A DNA stretch of 64,000 nucleotides, from assembly GCF_023074175.1 (NCBI RefSeq), contig NZ_JADPKS010000149.1, positions 91,111 through 155,110 on the forward strand, written 5' to 3'. This DNA comes from Bradyrhizobium sp. 139. GTDB taxonomy: Bacteria; Pseudomonadota; Alphaproteobacteria; Rhizobiales; Xanthobacteraceae. A program made the position numbers and the translations under genes. Below are positions 28,004 through 36,308 of this stretch, piece after piece. A model generated the notes under the pieces. That model ran no database searches. It saw only the letters and a program-made list of their open reading frames with translations, and had not been told where the DNA came from. Every line of letters begins with the position of its first letter. The stretch's first letter is position 1.

Positions 28004-29291
28004 GGCTTGCCGATATCGACACCATCGACCTGTTGGCCACAATCAGAGGCTTATGCGTCTCGTAGTCGCGCGCGCCCTGGCGGAGGGATCGGCGGGTCAG
28101 ATCGGCAAGCCGCGTTTGGGCCGAAAAAGATCCCTCGCGTAGAACAGGCCACCTCAAAGCACCGTCCCAAGCAGCTTCGCGTGATAGGCGCTTGGATGAT
28201 GCGACAATCAACTCGTACCGTGCTGCCGCTCGAGGCGAACCGGCCGGCCTTCGCGAAGCGAGGCTCCGGGTTATAGATGCCCGGAAGGCTAGCTCGCGCC
28301 TGCCCTAAGCTCTCCGTCAAGTGCGCACGATCAAGAGAGAGTGCGGCGTGCCACAACGCGTTGTCGATGAGGCGGGCGTTCCCGGATTAAATCGGCGGGA
28401 GGCGGGGCTCGCGGAGTACAAGAATCATGCGGGGAGCGTCCCGGCAGGAGCTTATTTCCGATGGGACGACATTGCCGGGCCGACGGTCATCTAGATACTC
28501 CCGCACATCGGTACCGAGCGAGTCCTCCTCCAGCCGGTCGCCTGTTGGTGCCCTTGGCCAGCCAGATGCTTGGAAGTTGTACGTCAGCTGTTGCGGTCTC
28601 TCTGGAACCGGGACAGGCGAACTGGCGTTTGCCAAATCTTCATTGCGCGAATCGAGTTGCACTTCGGCTATCCGTTGTCAAAGCCGGCTTGCGGGCTCGG
28701 AGCTCTCCGATTGCTCGCCGGCCTGCCTACGCGGATAACCTCGCGCGAATGCCTCCGGATCAAAATGGAGCAGGTTGAAATCGTTATTCGCCCGCTCGAT
28801 GACACGCCCAGCACTGGGTCCAGCAAACTGGATTCTGGTGGTCGGTGCGCGAAGCGCCGGAGTCTTCTGCAGAGCATCTGACCATCGGCATCCGAGACCA
28901 GCACGCAAGGAAGTATCGTCACCGCCGTCATCCCACAGCCAGACACCTTCCGATCACTTAAAATCGAAGGCCCCATGCCGTTTCCGCTACACGGGATGGC
29001 CATCTAGATTCGAAGGGTTCTGCTGTGTGATTTAGCCGTTGAGAGTCTCAGCGACCTAAGGGTGAACGGCGCATTTTTCCACACAGCTGCGTCCAGTCGA
29101 TGATCGAGCGCTACCAAGGTCGAGCGAGCCGGGAGGCGATGAAGAGATAGTTCCAGAACGGTGGACCCTCCATTCGCTATTCGCTGCTCACTATCGCTCC
29201 TCTCCCATTTTTCCGCCTCGACCAGTCCACGCGAGGCAACCAAGTCTTCCCTGCCCTGCAATTGGGCGCAGTGCAGCGCCAGGACGTCAGG
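28004..29291. other. 1.3-kb gap between relaxase and traG
   Basis: In related elements the relaxase and traG genes lie close together. Here nearly 1.3 kb separates them. Open frames on both strands (for example 28387-28662 minus and 28668-29003 minus) lack ribosome sites and recognisable motifs. I see no transposase or repeat. This may be decayed inserted DNA. Confidence 0.45.
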
Positions 29292-31019
29292 TCAGAGCGA
29301 TAGGCCGCGCTTGCGCCCGAAGTCCCAGTCGACGCTGCCTGGACCGGCGATGCCGCTGACCTGTTTTCCCAACTCCCGCTCGAGCGAAGGCGACCAAGGC
29401 ACAAGCTGAAAGCCGAGGCCGTTCTCGATCATCGCGAAGCGCCCCGAGGCCAGTGACAGGCGTCGACGATAAACCCCCGAAATCTGCTCACCTACATCAG
29501 ATGACAAGTGCGGAAGCCCCGTTTCCACCATGAGACGTCGTGTGACGACCTCGAGTTCGCGATCGCGGAGGGTTTCGATCAGGTTGCGGCTTAGCCGGAC
29601 CTTGTTGCCATCGCGCTGGGCGAGCCCTTGGTCGGCCAAAACATCGATGCGCCGTTCAAGTGCTGCACGAACCTCCGCGCCAAACGCATTGCGCGAGAGC
29701 TCGGCAGGATCTCGCGCAACGAGCTGCCGGTCTAGCCACGTTGCACCATCCGCCGCGACCTGCTGGTCCAGAACGAGCTCCGAGCGAACCGCGAGCGCAA
29801 TCCGTGTTCGACCACGGGCGTCCGCAAACCGGCGCAGTTCCACAATCCCACCGATCGGCCCATCGCCGGCCGCCTCGACGTCAGGAAGCTTCACGTGATG
29901 CACGCGCCCGTCAATGCCGTCGACAATGGCAAAGGCTGTGCCCTTCAGCTCGTCATCAAGCCCCCGCGCGATGAGACGGCCAACGATCGGTTCGCCATGA
30001 GTTTCGCCCTCGAGTGCCCAGGATGCGGGGGTGCGGCTGGCGCCGTCCTGCGTGAGGGTCTTGTGCAGCCGCTTGATGATGTCACCGCGCTCGCCAAGCG
30101 CGCGCAACCTGGCCTCCGCATCGGCGGCCAGAACCCAGACCCCGGGGCCGCCAGGTTCCGCCAAGCCGAGCCGCTCGAGCGTCCGCATCCGCCCGATCCG
30201 AATTGCCCGCAATGGATCGCGCCCGGCCTCCCGCTCGAACCTCAAATCGATAACGCCGTCCGCCGTCCCCGCTTCCCAGGCAAGCGTCCGATCGAGCCTG
30301 GTCCAGCGTTCGGCTGTCGTGTCCGCCTCAAGGCTCTGGCGGATCTCAAGCTCCGAACGAGGGCCAAGTTCGCGCGTGACAAGGTCGCTGGCGCGGGCGC
30401 GTAAGCCCATAGCGATATAATCGCGGCTGATGACGAGGTCGGCACCGTCATCGGTACGGCCCCGCACGAGGATGTGAATGTGCGGATGCTCGGTATTCCA
30501 ATGGACGACCGCGACCCAGTCAAGCCGTGTGCCAAGGTCGCGCGAGGCTTGGTCCATCAGCTCCCGGGTGAAGCTACGCAGGCTGGCAAGTTCACCAGCA
30601 TCATCAGGCGAGACAATGAACCTAAAATGATGGCGGTCACCCTCGCAACGCGTGACGAAGGCGCGACCGTCCGCATCATCCCCCGCAGCGTCGAATAGTT
30701 TGCCCGGAGCGCCGCCGCGTGTGACTCCGTCGCGCTGCAGGTAACCGATATGGTTGCGCAACGCGCCCGGCGAACGCATCCGCCGCACCACCCGCGCCTT
30801 GACCATAGCGCCGCGGCCGCGGGCATTGAGGAGCCGTGCCGCGGCGATGCTCGCGGCGCGGCCGCGTCCAAACTTACGGCCGTGGCCATCCTTGCCTCGC
30901 GAGAGGCCGCCGGCCTTCTGAGCGGCTGTGAGTACCTGCGCCAGAAATGGCTTTGTCCGGGGCGCGCGCGTGGAACGGATACGGCCGGGACGGATCCGAA
31001 GATCATCGTCGCGCGTCAT
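29292..31019 (-). CDS. VirD2/RlxS-type relaxase (DUF3363)
   Basis: This 575-residue conjugative relaxase would nick the transfer origin and stay bound to the transferred strand. The N-terminal basic region (RSTRAPRTKPFLAQVLTAAQ) precedes the nuclease domain. A tyrosine in RNHIGYLQRDGV (Tyr93) is the likely nucleophile. The metal-binding HPHIH is at residues 178-182 within VVHWNTEHPHIHILVRG. The C-terminal two thirds match DUF3363 (YIAMGLRARASDLVTRELGP, LVARDPAELSRNAFG). Size and order fit the RlxS group of rhizobial elements. No frameshifts are seen. The transfer origin is expected nearby but was not identified. Confidence 0.93.
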   Translation of the reverse strand: MTRDDDLRIRPGRIRSTRAPRTKPFLAQVLTAAQKAGGLSRGKDGHGRKFGRGRAASIAAARLLNARGRGAMVKARVVRRMRSPGALRNHIGYLQRDGVTRGGAPGKLFDAAGDDADGRAFVTRCEGDRHHFRFIVSPDDAGELASLRSFTRELMDQASRDLGTRLDWVAVVHWNTEHPHIHILVRGRTDDGADLVISRDYIAMGLRARASDLVTRELGPRSELEIRQSLEADTTAERWTRLDRTLAWEAGTADGVIDLRFEREAGRDPLRAIRIGRMRTLERLGLAEPGGPGVWVLAADAEARLRALGERGDIIKRLHKTLTQDGASRTPASWALEGETHGEPIVGRLIARGLDDELKGTAFAIVDGIDGRVHHVKLPDVEAAGDGPIGGIVELRRFADARGRTRIALAVRSELVLDQQVAADGATWLDRQLVARDPAELSRNAFGAEVRAALERRIDVLADQGLAQRDGNKVRLSRNLIETLRDRELEVVTRRLMVETGLPHLSSDVGEQISGVYRRRLSLASGRFAMIENGLGFQLVPWSPSLERELGKQVSGIAGPGSVDWDFGRKRGLSL

Positions 31020-31259
31020 TCCGGCCGCCGCAAGGCATCGAAAAGCGTGTAAGAACAGCGCCTTGGGGAAAGCTGAACTTTGCTCCGAGTCGCCGCAATG
31101 TTTAGTCGATCATTGAAATCGGTACACTTTCTCGCACGACCGACCGGCCGCACCTTGCGGCTTTTATCCTGCCGTCGGCGGTCGGCTCCCCCTGCTTCCT
31201 CCCGACCATTATCAAACATGCGAGAACCTTCGAGGCCATGCGACCAAATCCGATTGCTA

Positions 31260-32153
31260 TCATGGAGACTGCACCTTGATTGATCGATGCCAAAACAGCC
31301 CCGTCGCGCGAGGTACAAGTGCACGGGCAACAGCTTTAGGCGCTGCCTTTGACGAATTCATTGTGCGCACTCCTGATGCAAAATTGTCGGCAGCGGACGA
31401 GCTGCCAGATCGCTCAACAAAAACTGGAGCTTGCTGCCACAGGACGACGTTTCTGGCGGCCGAACCACGGCTGTTGCGTTGCTCAACTCCGATCAATGCT
31501 GCTAGTCTGGCTACATAGGTTTGCGTTTCTTCTGGAAGCGATCGACCTGTCGCCAAATGCTCGTCATACCGCTTCGGTCCCGCATTGTAGGCTGCTAGAA
31601 ACCCTCCCCATCCGAACCGGTCGAGCATCTCGCGGATGTACGCTGCCCCAGCTATAATATTGTCGCGCGGATCAAACGGATCGATACCGAGATCGTGACG
31701 AGCGCTCAGTTCGACCCAGGTCGCGGGCATGATTTGCATCAGCCCGAGCGCTCCTCGAGGCGATATGGCGTGCGCATTACCGCCACTTTCGACCTGCATC
31801 ACGGCATCGATCCAACGCTCCGGGATCGCGAACCGGTGGGAGGCTTCGGTCACGAACGCGGCGTATGCAACGCTGCGAAGCAGGGTTATGGAGTGCGCAG
31901 TTGGTGCCCGCGATGCGACCTCCGCGCTGGCGCTCGAGGGCGGTCCGAACGTCAGCAGAATTCCCAAAAAGCAAGCACTGGCCCCACATCGCCTTATGCG
32001 GACTGCCGCCAAGTATAAAGTTTCTCCCAGCCGGCCTTGAAGCCGCCTGATCCTGGGGCTATGCGCGCCGATTCTCAGGAAGCTGGCCGAGACGGAGGAA
32101 CGATGTTGCCGGCCGCATGGAGAAATGACAGGCCAACAGGGGAGAGCCGGCAT
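31260..32153 (-). CDS. Lytic transglycosylase (SLT domain), conjugation-associated
   Basis: This protein of up to 297 residues is a soluble lytic transglycosylase that would open peptidoglycan for the secretion channel (VirB1-like). The catalytic Glu lies in VMQVESGGNAHAISPRGALG, followed by LMQIMPATW and AAYNAGPKRYDEH. A signal-peptide-like stretch ASACFLGILLTFGPPSSASA occurs about 60 residues in, so the real start may be internal, for example at a TTG just before AAVRIRRCG. The ATG at 32153, two bases after the traF stop with AGAGAAG upstream, is the simplest choice. The tail after the SLT domain is low complexity. Confidence 0.88.
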   Translation of the reverse strand: MPALPCWPVISPCGRQHRSSVSASFLRIGAHSPRIRRLQGRLGETLYLAAVRIRRCGASACFLGILLTFGPPSSASAEVASRAPTAHSITLLRSVAYAAFVTEASHRFAIPERWIDAVMQVESGGNAHAISPRGALGLMQIMPATWVELSARHDLGIDPFDPRDNIIAGAAYIREMLDRFGWGGFLAAYNAGPKRYDEHLATGRSLPEETQTYVARLAALIGVEQRNSRGSAARNVVLWQQAPVFVERSGSSSAADNFASGVRTMNSSKAAPKAVARALVPRATGLFWHRSIKVQSP

Positions 32154-32155
32154 TG

Positions 32156-32662
32156 TCACTTCTCTCTGGTCCACACCGGGAGCGCTCGCCCAATGACGGC
32201 CGATCTCGGCAGGGGTCCGAAATATCGGCCGTCTAGCGAGTCCGCCGACTGCCAGTTCATGAGAAACACTTCCCCCTCAGCAATGACCCGGCAACCCTGC
32301 CAGACCGGCAACGGCCGGCCGCGACGATCGCGCTCGCTTGCCTCACCCATGTGTATGCTGTCGACGATGATTGCGAGGCCCGTTCTGCAGACGGTTTGGC
32401 CGGGCAGCGCCAGCACACGCTTGAGCATTGGAAGGCCGCTTGGCAAATAGCCGTTGAGATCGAGAAAAGTCGCGAGCGGGTCTGGCGTTCGAACCGCCAC
32501 GAGCTCAGTGACGTACAATGGTCCGGCCTCTTGCAAGCGATAGACCCCGATCGGCACGCTGTCCGAGGCATTCCAGATGTACAATGGTGAGGTGTTGTTG
32601 ACTGGCCAGAGCGCGAGCATTGTGGCCCCACACATCGCAAGAATGTTCCCCAACCGTCCCAT
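32156..32662 (-). CDS. traF: TraF, S26-family conjugative peptidase
   Basis: This 168-residue TraF-type peptidase, related to signal peptidase I, matures the conjugative pilin. The N-terminal membrane segment is followed by the nucleophile region NASDSVPIGVY (Ser35) and the general-base region MLKRVLALPGQTV (Lys81). The C-terminal RYFGPLPRSAVIGRALPVW is the usual family end. The ATG at 32662 overlaps the DUF2840 stop by one base (TGATG). The longer open frame upstream only repeats the DUF2840 region. Confidence 0.93.
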   Translation of the reverse strand: MGRLGNILAMCGATMLALWPVNNTSPLYIWNASDSVPIGVYRLQEAGPLYVTELVAVRTPDPLATFLDLNGYLPSGLPMLKRVLALPGQTVCRTGLAIIVDSIHMGEASERDRRGRPLPVWQGCRVIAEGEVFLMNWQSADSLDGRYFGPLPRSAVIGRALPVWTREK

Positions 32663-33126
32663 CAGAGTGCCATCCTGCGCCGATGGAGCCACGCCTGGTG
32701 GCGTGCACGGGTATAAGCTCGTGGCTTTTCGTTGACAGAAAGACGGTTGTGGGCGTGATGCCAATACTCGGGGGCTGCATCGGCAGGATCGATGCCCAGT
32801 GACTCTACGGAGTCGATCAACTGGAGAACGCGTTCGACCTTTGGCCAACCAGCTAATCGCAGCAGGCTTTCGCCGCCGGGGCTGACCCAAGGCACGGTTG
32901 AGTATCGCTGGCCTGGCGCGACGGCGCGTAAAATGTCGATCCGAGACAGGATAGTTCCGAAGTCGTTGGACGTCCAGCGCACGAACGCGAAGATGCTGCC
33001 AGGCAAAAACGAGAGAATGCGCCGGTGATGATCAACGATCTTCTCTGATGCAGGTTTACCGAACCGGATTCGATTTTCGATGCGCTTCTCGAGCCACAAG
33101 AGCTCAACAGTTGTGAGGTCGCTCAC
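32662..33126 (-). CDS. DUF2840 domain-containing protein
   Basis: This 154-residue protein is of the DUF2840 family, found directly upstream of traF in trb-type mobile elements. Visible blocks are RIENRIRFGKP, RRILSFLPGSIFAFVRW, NDFGTILSRIDILRAVAPG and LLRLAGWPKVERVLQLID. Its function is unknown. Translation is coupled to traF. In related elements a ParA ATPase gene lies just upstream; here that position holds unrelated sequence. Confidence 0.9.
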   Translation of the reverse strand: MSDLTTVELLWLEKRIENRIRFGKPASEKIVDHHRRILSFLPGSIFAFVRWTSNDFGTILSRIDILRAVAPGQRYSTVPWVSPGGESLLRLAGWPKVERVLQLIDSVESLGIDPADAAPEYWHHAHNRLSVNEKPRAYTRARHQAWLHRRRMAL

Positions 33127-33443
33127 CTGACTGCTCCATATTGTTGAGAGGGATTTTGGACGTGCCGAGAATGGCTATCACCGGCGCATCGTGCGAGAAG
33201 CCTTTGCGTCGGCAGGACGGCTGTAATGACGCTTCGATGGATCGTGGTCGCCGAAGGCTTGCAGCAATCCTGCTGCAAAGGACCACATCGGCGAGGCTCC
33301 AATTCGTTAGAAGGAATCGAAAGCACCTGCAGGTTTTCCGAGGTAGTGACTTGTGTCCCCTCGCCGGCCGGATCGCGGACATGTTGCTTCGCGACAATCC
33401 GGGAACGGAACGGGCGGCGCGTTCCGGCGGCGAATGGTAGAGA
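33127..33443. other. Unassigned sequence where parA would be expected
   Basis: About 320 bases between DUF2840 and an IS110 remnant. I translated the minus-strand frames next to DUF2840 and saw no ParA motif (no deviant Walker KGGxGKT and no C-terminal ParA block). Confidence 0.5.
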
Positions 33444-34105
33444 CGAACGACGGAATTTCATGCAGGGCTCGACGTGTCGCTGCAGGCAACGAATGTTTGC
33501 GTGGTGGACGGCGACAATAACGTCGTCCAGGAAGGACACTCGAGACCGATCCGGACGCGATCGAACTGTTCCTGGCGAAATAGGGAATCCACCTCAAGCG
33601 CGTCGGCCTGGAAGCGTTCTCGTACAGCGCCTGGCTGTTCACGGCGCTTTCCGAAAAGGGCCGTGCCGTGATCTGCCTCGAGAGCCGGCACGCCAAGGCG
33701 GCGCTGAACGCGATGCTGAACAAGACCCACCGTAACGCCAAATGCATTGCGCAGATGATGCGGACCGGTTGGTTCCGTACGGTTCATGTCAAGTCGGAGA
33801 GCGCACAGCCGCTGCGCGCGCCGCTGGTCGGGCGCAAGGCGATGCGCGGCAAGATGCTGGGCATGGAGAACATGATCCGCGACCTGTTGCGCTCGTTCGG
33901 CCTCAAGGTCGGCGAGATCTCGGTCGGCCGTTTTGACGCGCGGGTGCGCGAGATCATGGCCGGAAAGAGAGAATCGGAAGCGATCGTCGCCCCGCTGTTC
34001 GACGCGCGCAACGCCATGCGGCTGCAGCTGACAAAACTGCACCGCCTGCCGCTGGTGGCTGCGCGCAGCGACAGCGCGGTGCGACGGATGATGACGGTCG
34101 GGCAT
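33444..34105 (+). pseudogene. IS110-family transposase, N-terminal remnant
   Basis: An IS110 DEDD transposase fragment. AGLDVSLQATNVCVVDGDN begins near 33462. A stop codon (TAG) replaces a codon near 33581 in the same frame, and GIHLKRVGLEAFSYSAWL follows. From 33668 an open frame carries CLESRHAKAALNAMLNKTHR, MMRTGWFRTVHVKS and RKAMRGKMLGMENMIRDLL. It breaks off after AVRRMMTV at 34105, where the conserved PGVG and the C-terminal Ser domain should follow. The right edge abuts the stop codon of the AlpA-like gene. It is a dead fragment of a mobile element. Confidence 0.85.
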
Positions 34106-34108
34106 AGG

Positions 34109-34387
34109 TCAGCGCCGCTCCTTGCCCGCATACGGAATCGGCGTGTGCCGTTTCGCAGGCAGGACTGTGCCTGCGCCAGGATCGCTGGTGGACGTTTTGG
34201 CGCCGCGGTCAACCCACGCCGTCAGGTCTTCGAGCGCATACACAACGCGGCCGCCCAGCTTCCGATACGTCGGGCCCGTGCCATAGGTGCGGTGCTTTTC
34301 GAGGGTGCGACCGGACAGTCCGAGAAAGCGCGCCGCCTCGGGCGTGCGCAGGTATCGCGGCGGCAAGCCGGCGTTCGGATCGGGCAT
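34109..34387 (-). CDS. AlpA/excisionase-like HTH protein
   Basis: This 92-residue DNA-binding protein has a MerR/AlpA-like helix-turn-helix: LPPRYLRTPEAARFLGLSGR, TLEKHRTYGTGPTYRKLGGR, VVYALEDLTAWVD. In trb-type elements this gene normally precedes repA and parA in one operon. GGAG occurs nine bases before the ATG. Members include excisionases and regulators of element replication; which applies here is not known. Intact. Confidence 0.85.
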   Translation of the reverse strand: MPDPNAGLPPRYLRTPEAARFLGLSGRTLEKHRTYGTGPTYRKLGGRVVYALEDLTAWVDRGAKTSTSDPGAGTVLPAKRHTPIPYAGKERR

Positions 34388-34511
34388 TTGCGAGGCTCCG
34401 TGGTCGTCTGGAGCGCGACCGGGTTCGGTCGCGCGTCGACGGTCACCATGACGGAGTAGGAGTGCTCAGGGGGATGCCGAAGATGGACCGATGGTTTTCG
34501 GCACCCCTGCT

Positions 34512-34815
34512 CTACTTCCTGCGAGATGAGGGATGCAGCAATGCGCGATAGCCGCCGCGCATCAGCGCCAAGCCGGCTTGCACCAGGCGGATGGTCCGGC
34601 TGCGCAGCTCATGGGTTTTTCAGGCGCGTTCAGGGATGCGTTTTCGGCCGAACAGCACTTCGGCGATGACGCGATAAGAAGCGCCATCCAAGTGCCCATC
34701 GAGCGCGCACAGCGCCAAGGCCAATCGTTCGCGTCGCTGCGCCGAAAGCTGACAAAAGGGGGTCCTGGGGCGCGGCCGGTGATATCGCGCCACAACCGAC
34801 GTGAAGCGTGCACGC
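34512..34815 (-). pseudogene. DUF2285 protein with internal opal stop
   Basis: The C-terminal DUF2285 block reads RRERLALALCALDGHLDGAS, then YRVIAEVLFGRKRIPERA, stop, KTHELRSRTIRLVQAGLALM, then RGGYRALL. The stop is TGA at 34620-34622, where homologues have Trp (TGG), so a single G-to-A change explains it. The stop at 34512 is the natural end. The N-terminal part is lost or replaced near 34815, where an XRE fragment lies on the other strand. DUF2285 proteins are short HTH-like regulators of integrative elements. Confidence 0.8.
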
Positions 34816-34973
34816 GGATCTCCGAGGTGTCCGGCTTTACTCAACAATACATCAGCGATTTAGAGCGTGGCCGGCGCAATCCCACGGTAGTGACGCTGTT
34901 CGAACTCGTCGATCTCGTGTTGCCTGATGAGGAATTCTGCAAAGAGCAAACCAAGACGCCGAAGCAAAAGTGA
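34795..34973 (+). pseudogene. XRE-family HTH regulator, C-terminal fragment
   Basis: The last part of an XRE repressor is readable: SEVSGFTQQYISDLERGRRN, then PTVVTLFELVDLV, to the stop at 34971-34973. The first helix of the HTH is missing because the open frame upstream runs antisense through the DUF2285 gene. I infer a truncated regulator joined to that gene by a deletion. Confidence 0.65.
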
Positions 34974-35045
34974 AAGGACTTCGGCCAGACGCTTGTTTCC
35001 GGTTACTCCGCAGTTGCTGCATGGCTTGAACACGAAGCTCCGCCT

Positions 35046-35190
35046 AGGGTGCAGCCTTCGCGGCCTTCGTCATCGAACAGATTCGCGCATATCGGCGCGT
35101 CGAGGAGGATCGTCAAGCTCGTGTGAGAGGTATTCGCGCGCTTCCTTCGGAGCGCGTTGATCACACTGCGCCTGTCTCGCGATTATACTG
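35046..35190 (-). pseudogene. DUF736 remnant
   Basis: On the minus strand KEAREYLSHELDDP and, after a frame change, APICANLFDDEGREGCTL can be read. They match the C-terminal half of the intact DUF736 protein encoded at 39788-40108 (YLSLKLDDPSF..APIYANLFDDEGGEGYTL). The DNA similarity is also plain over about 90 bases. The start is missing and the frame is broken. Confidence 0.75.
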
Positions 35191-35362
35191 CGCACCAAAT
35201 AGCAAGCTCATGAGCCGTTTACCCGGCAATTCTTCTATGAGGACCCGGAAATTCGGGCTTCAAGACCATGGTCATAAGAGGCTGCCTAAAGGCGGGCTTT
35301 ACCATTCCAACACAGCCTGCGCCAGAGGATTGATCAACGAGTGCTAAGCGCTCGGGCCGGCG
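35191..35362. other. Short gene-free stretch
   Basis: No coding signal, terminator or repeat was recognised between the DUF736 remnant and the end of the small-gene chain. Confidence 0.4.
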
Positions 35363-35545
35363 CTATAATTCACAGGCGTCGACCTCCTCGTCCGGGAATT
35401 TCTCAGCGTCCAGCTCCAGCCTGTTCTTCGCCTTTTCCAGCTCCCATGTGACCAGCACGTAGTCTTCGAACGTGCTCGAGGAGCTGATCTGCGTGTCGAT
35501 CAACAGCCGCAGCTCGTGCCTGAACTGATACTTGCTGACGGTCAT
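35363..35545 (-). CDS. 60-residue protein, last gene of the fpr small-gene chain
   Basis: This small soluble, acidic protein starts MTVSKYQFRHELRLLIDTQ and ends in DEEVDACEL. It is mostly helical by composition (FEDYVLVTWELEKAKNRLEL). The ATG overlaps the stop of the preceding small gene (ATGA), and AGGAAAG lies just upstream, a good ribosome site. I do not recognise a family. The tight coupling to its neighbour is the main argument that it is real. Confidence 0.6.
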   Translation of the reverse strand: MTVSKYQFRHELRLLIDTQISSSSTFEDYVLVTWELEKAKNRLELDAEKFPDEEVDACEL

Positions 35546-35754
35546 TCGCCTTTCCTACTATTGCTGGGTTCAGGTACGAGATCCAACTTCTCGAGCTGGC
35601 GCGTCGAACAGTTCGGCGAAGGTGAAGAACGGCAAGCTACATTGCGGTTGGTGCCAAGAACAGTCAGCGCAAGGCCAACAGTAGCAGAAATCCCGGCCGC
35701 AATCAGGCCGCACCCAATTGAAATCGCCCCGGCCTTGTCTCGCCAAATCCGCAT
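35542..35754 (-). CDS. Flp-type pilin-like small membrane protein
   Basis: A 70-residue protein with a short basic head and the segment DKAGAISIGCGLIAAGISAT, then VGLALTVLG. This strongly recalls Flp/Tad type IVb pilins (GATAIEYGLIAAGIS), but the processing-site Glu-Tyr of that family is changed (IGC for IEY). It may therefore be a decayed or diverged pilin, or a small membrane protein of another kind. There is no clear ribosome site. Its stop overlaps the next gene by four bases. No Tad assembly genes occur in the window. Confidence 0.55.
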   Translation of the reverse strand: MRIWRDKAGAISIGCGLIAAGISATVGLALTVLGTNRNVACRSSPSPNCSTRQLEKLDLVPEPSNSRKGE

Positions 35755-35880
35755 AAGAGGAGATGACTTTATTGCAACTCCATGTTCTCCGGCTGGCCCC
35801 GTAGCGGATTTCGTTTGATCGCTCCGCCACTCTTTCGCTTTGGCGCGCGCAAGCTATCAAAAACCGTACCCGATGCTTTC
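35755..35880. other. Gap in the small-gene chain
   Basis: A 104-codon minus-strand frame (35570-35884) crosses this gap and overlaps the 41-residue gene by ATGA. Its second half is the Flp-like gene read in the wrong frame, so only its first 45 codons could be real. I leave it uncalled. Confidence 0.4.
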
Positions 35881-36006
35881 TCATCCTCGGTTAAGAGAAA
35901 GCTCAAGATTGGCCGCTGTTAGAAGTTGACCAATGCTGAACAGGGACAACGCGACAAGCAAAGCGGCCGCAAGTTGAGGCCAAAAGTCACCGTCACGGTT
36001 AAACAT
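35881..36006 (-). CDS. 41-residue single-pass membrane protein
   Basis: A very short gene encoding MFNRDGDFWPQLAAALLVAL, then SLFSIGQLLTAANLELSLNRG. A single hydrophobic helix spans residues 9-31. The ATG shares a base with the stop of the 33-residue gene (TAATG), and GAGGA lies five bases upstream, a well-placed ribosome site. No family recognised. Membrane location is inferred. Confidence 0.6.
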   Translation of the reverse strand: MFNRDGDFWPQLAAALLVALSLFSIGQLLTAANLELSLNRG

Positions 36007-36107
36007 TAGTCCTCATATGCACCGCGCTTCCGACTGAAAATTGAGAGCCCGGCCCCGATAAGTGCAACGACGGCCCCGCTCCCCGCCGCCCAAAGCGCGG
36101 GATCCAT
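36006..36107 (-). CDS. 33-residue single-pass membrane protein
   Basis: A tiny gene encoding MDPALWAAGSGAVVALIGAG, then LSIFSRKRGAYED: one hydrophobic helix followed by a basic stop-transfer patch. Its stop overlaps the next ATG. The upstream ribosome site is weak. It lies 42 bases after the 52-residue gene. No family recognised. Confidence 0.5.
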   Translation of the reverse strand: MDPALWAAGSGAVVALIGAGLSIFSRKRGAYED

Positions 36108-36149
36108 GCTGCTGGGAAACAGCGCGCTACTTCAGCGTCGCACACAGAC

Positions 36150-36308
36150 TCACGAGCGTTCCGACTTTCCGCCCCCGACGCTCTTTACGACGTTGCGTAA
36201 GACGATTTCAGAAAGCTGCACAATCTGCCGTTTGAGAAACACAACCAGCTGTGTGAGACGAAGAATTTCTTGCTTGCAGCGCTCTAGCTCGCGCTCTTCG
36301 TCTGTCAT
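36150..36308 (-). CDS. 52-residue coiled-coil-like protein coupled to fpr
   Basis: A short gene encoding MTDEERELERCKQEILRLTQ, then LVVFLKRQIVQLSEIVLRNV. It has clear heptad spacing of Leu/Ile/Val and charged residues, so a short coiled coil is likely. It starts inside the last codon of the ferredoxin reductase gene (ATGA overlap), so it is probably translated by coupling. One cysteine is present in the coil. Function unknown. Confidence 0.6.
   Translation of the reverse strand: MTDEERELERCKQEILRLTQLVVFLKRQIVQLSEIVLRNVVKSVGGGKSERS

Noticed and set aside
35570..35884. 104-codon frame overlapping the 41-residue gene by ATGA
   Set aside because: Its second half is the Flp-pilin-like gene read out of frame, and it lacks a usable ribosome site; only its start overlap argues for it.
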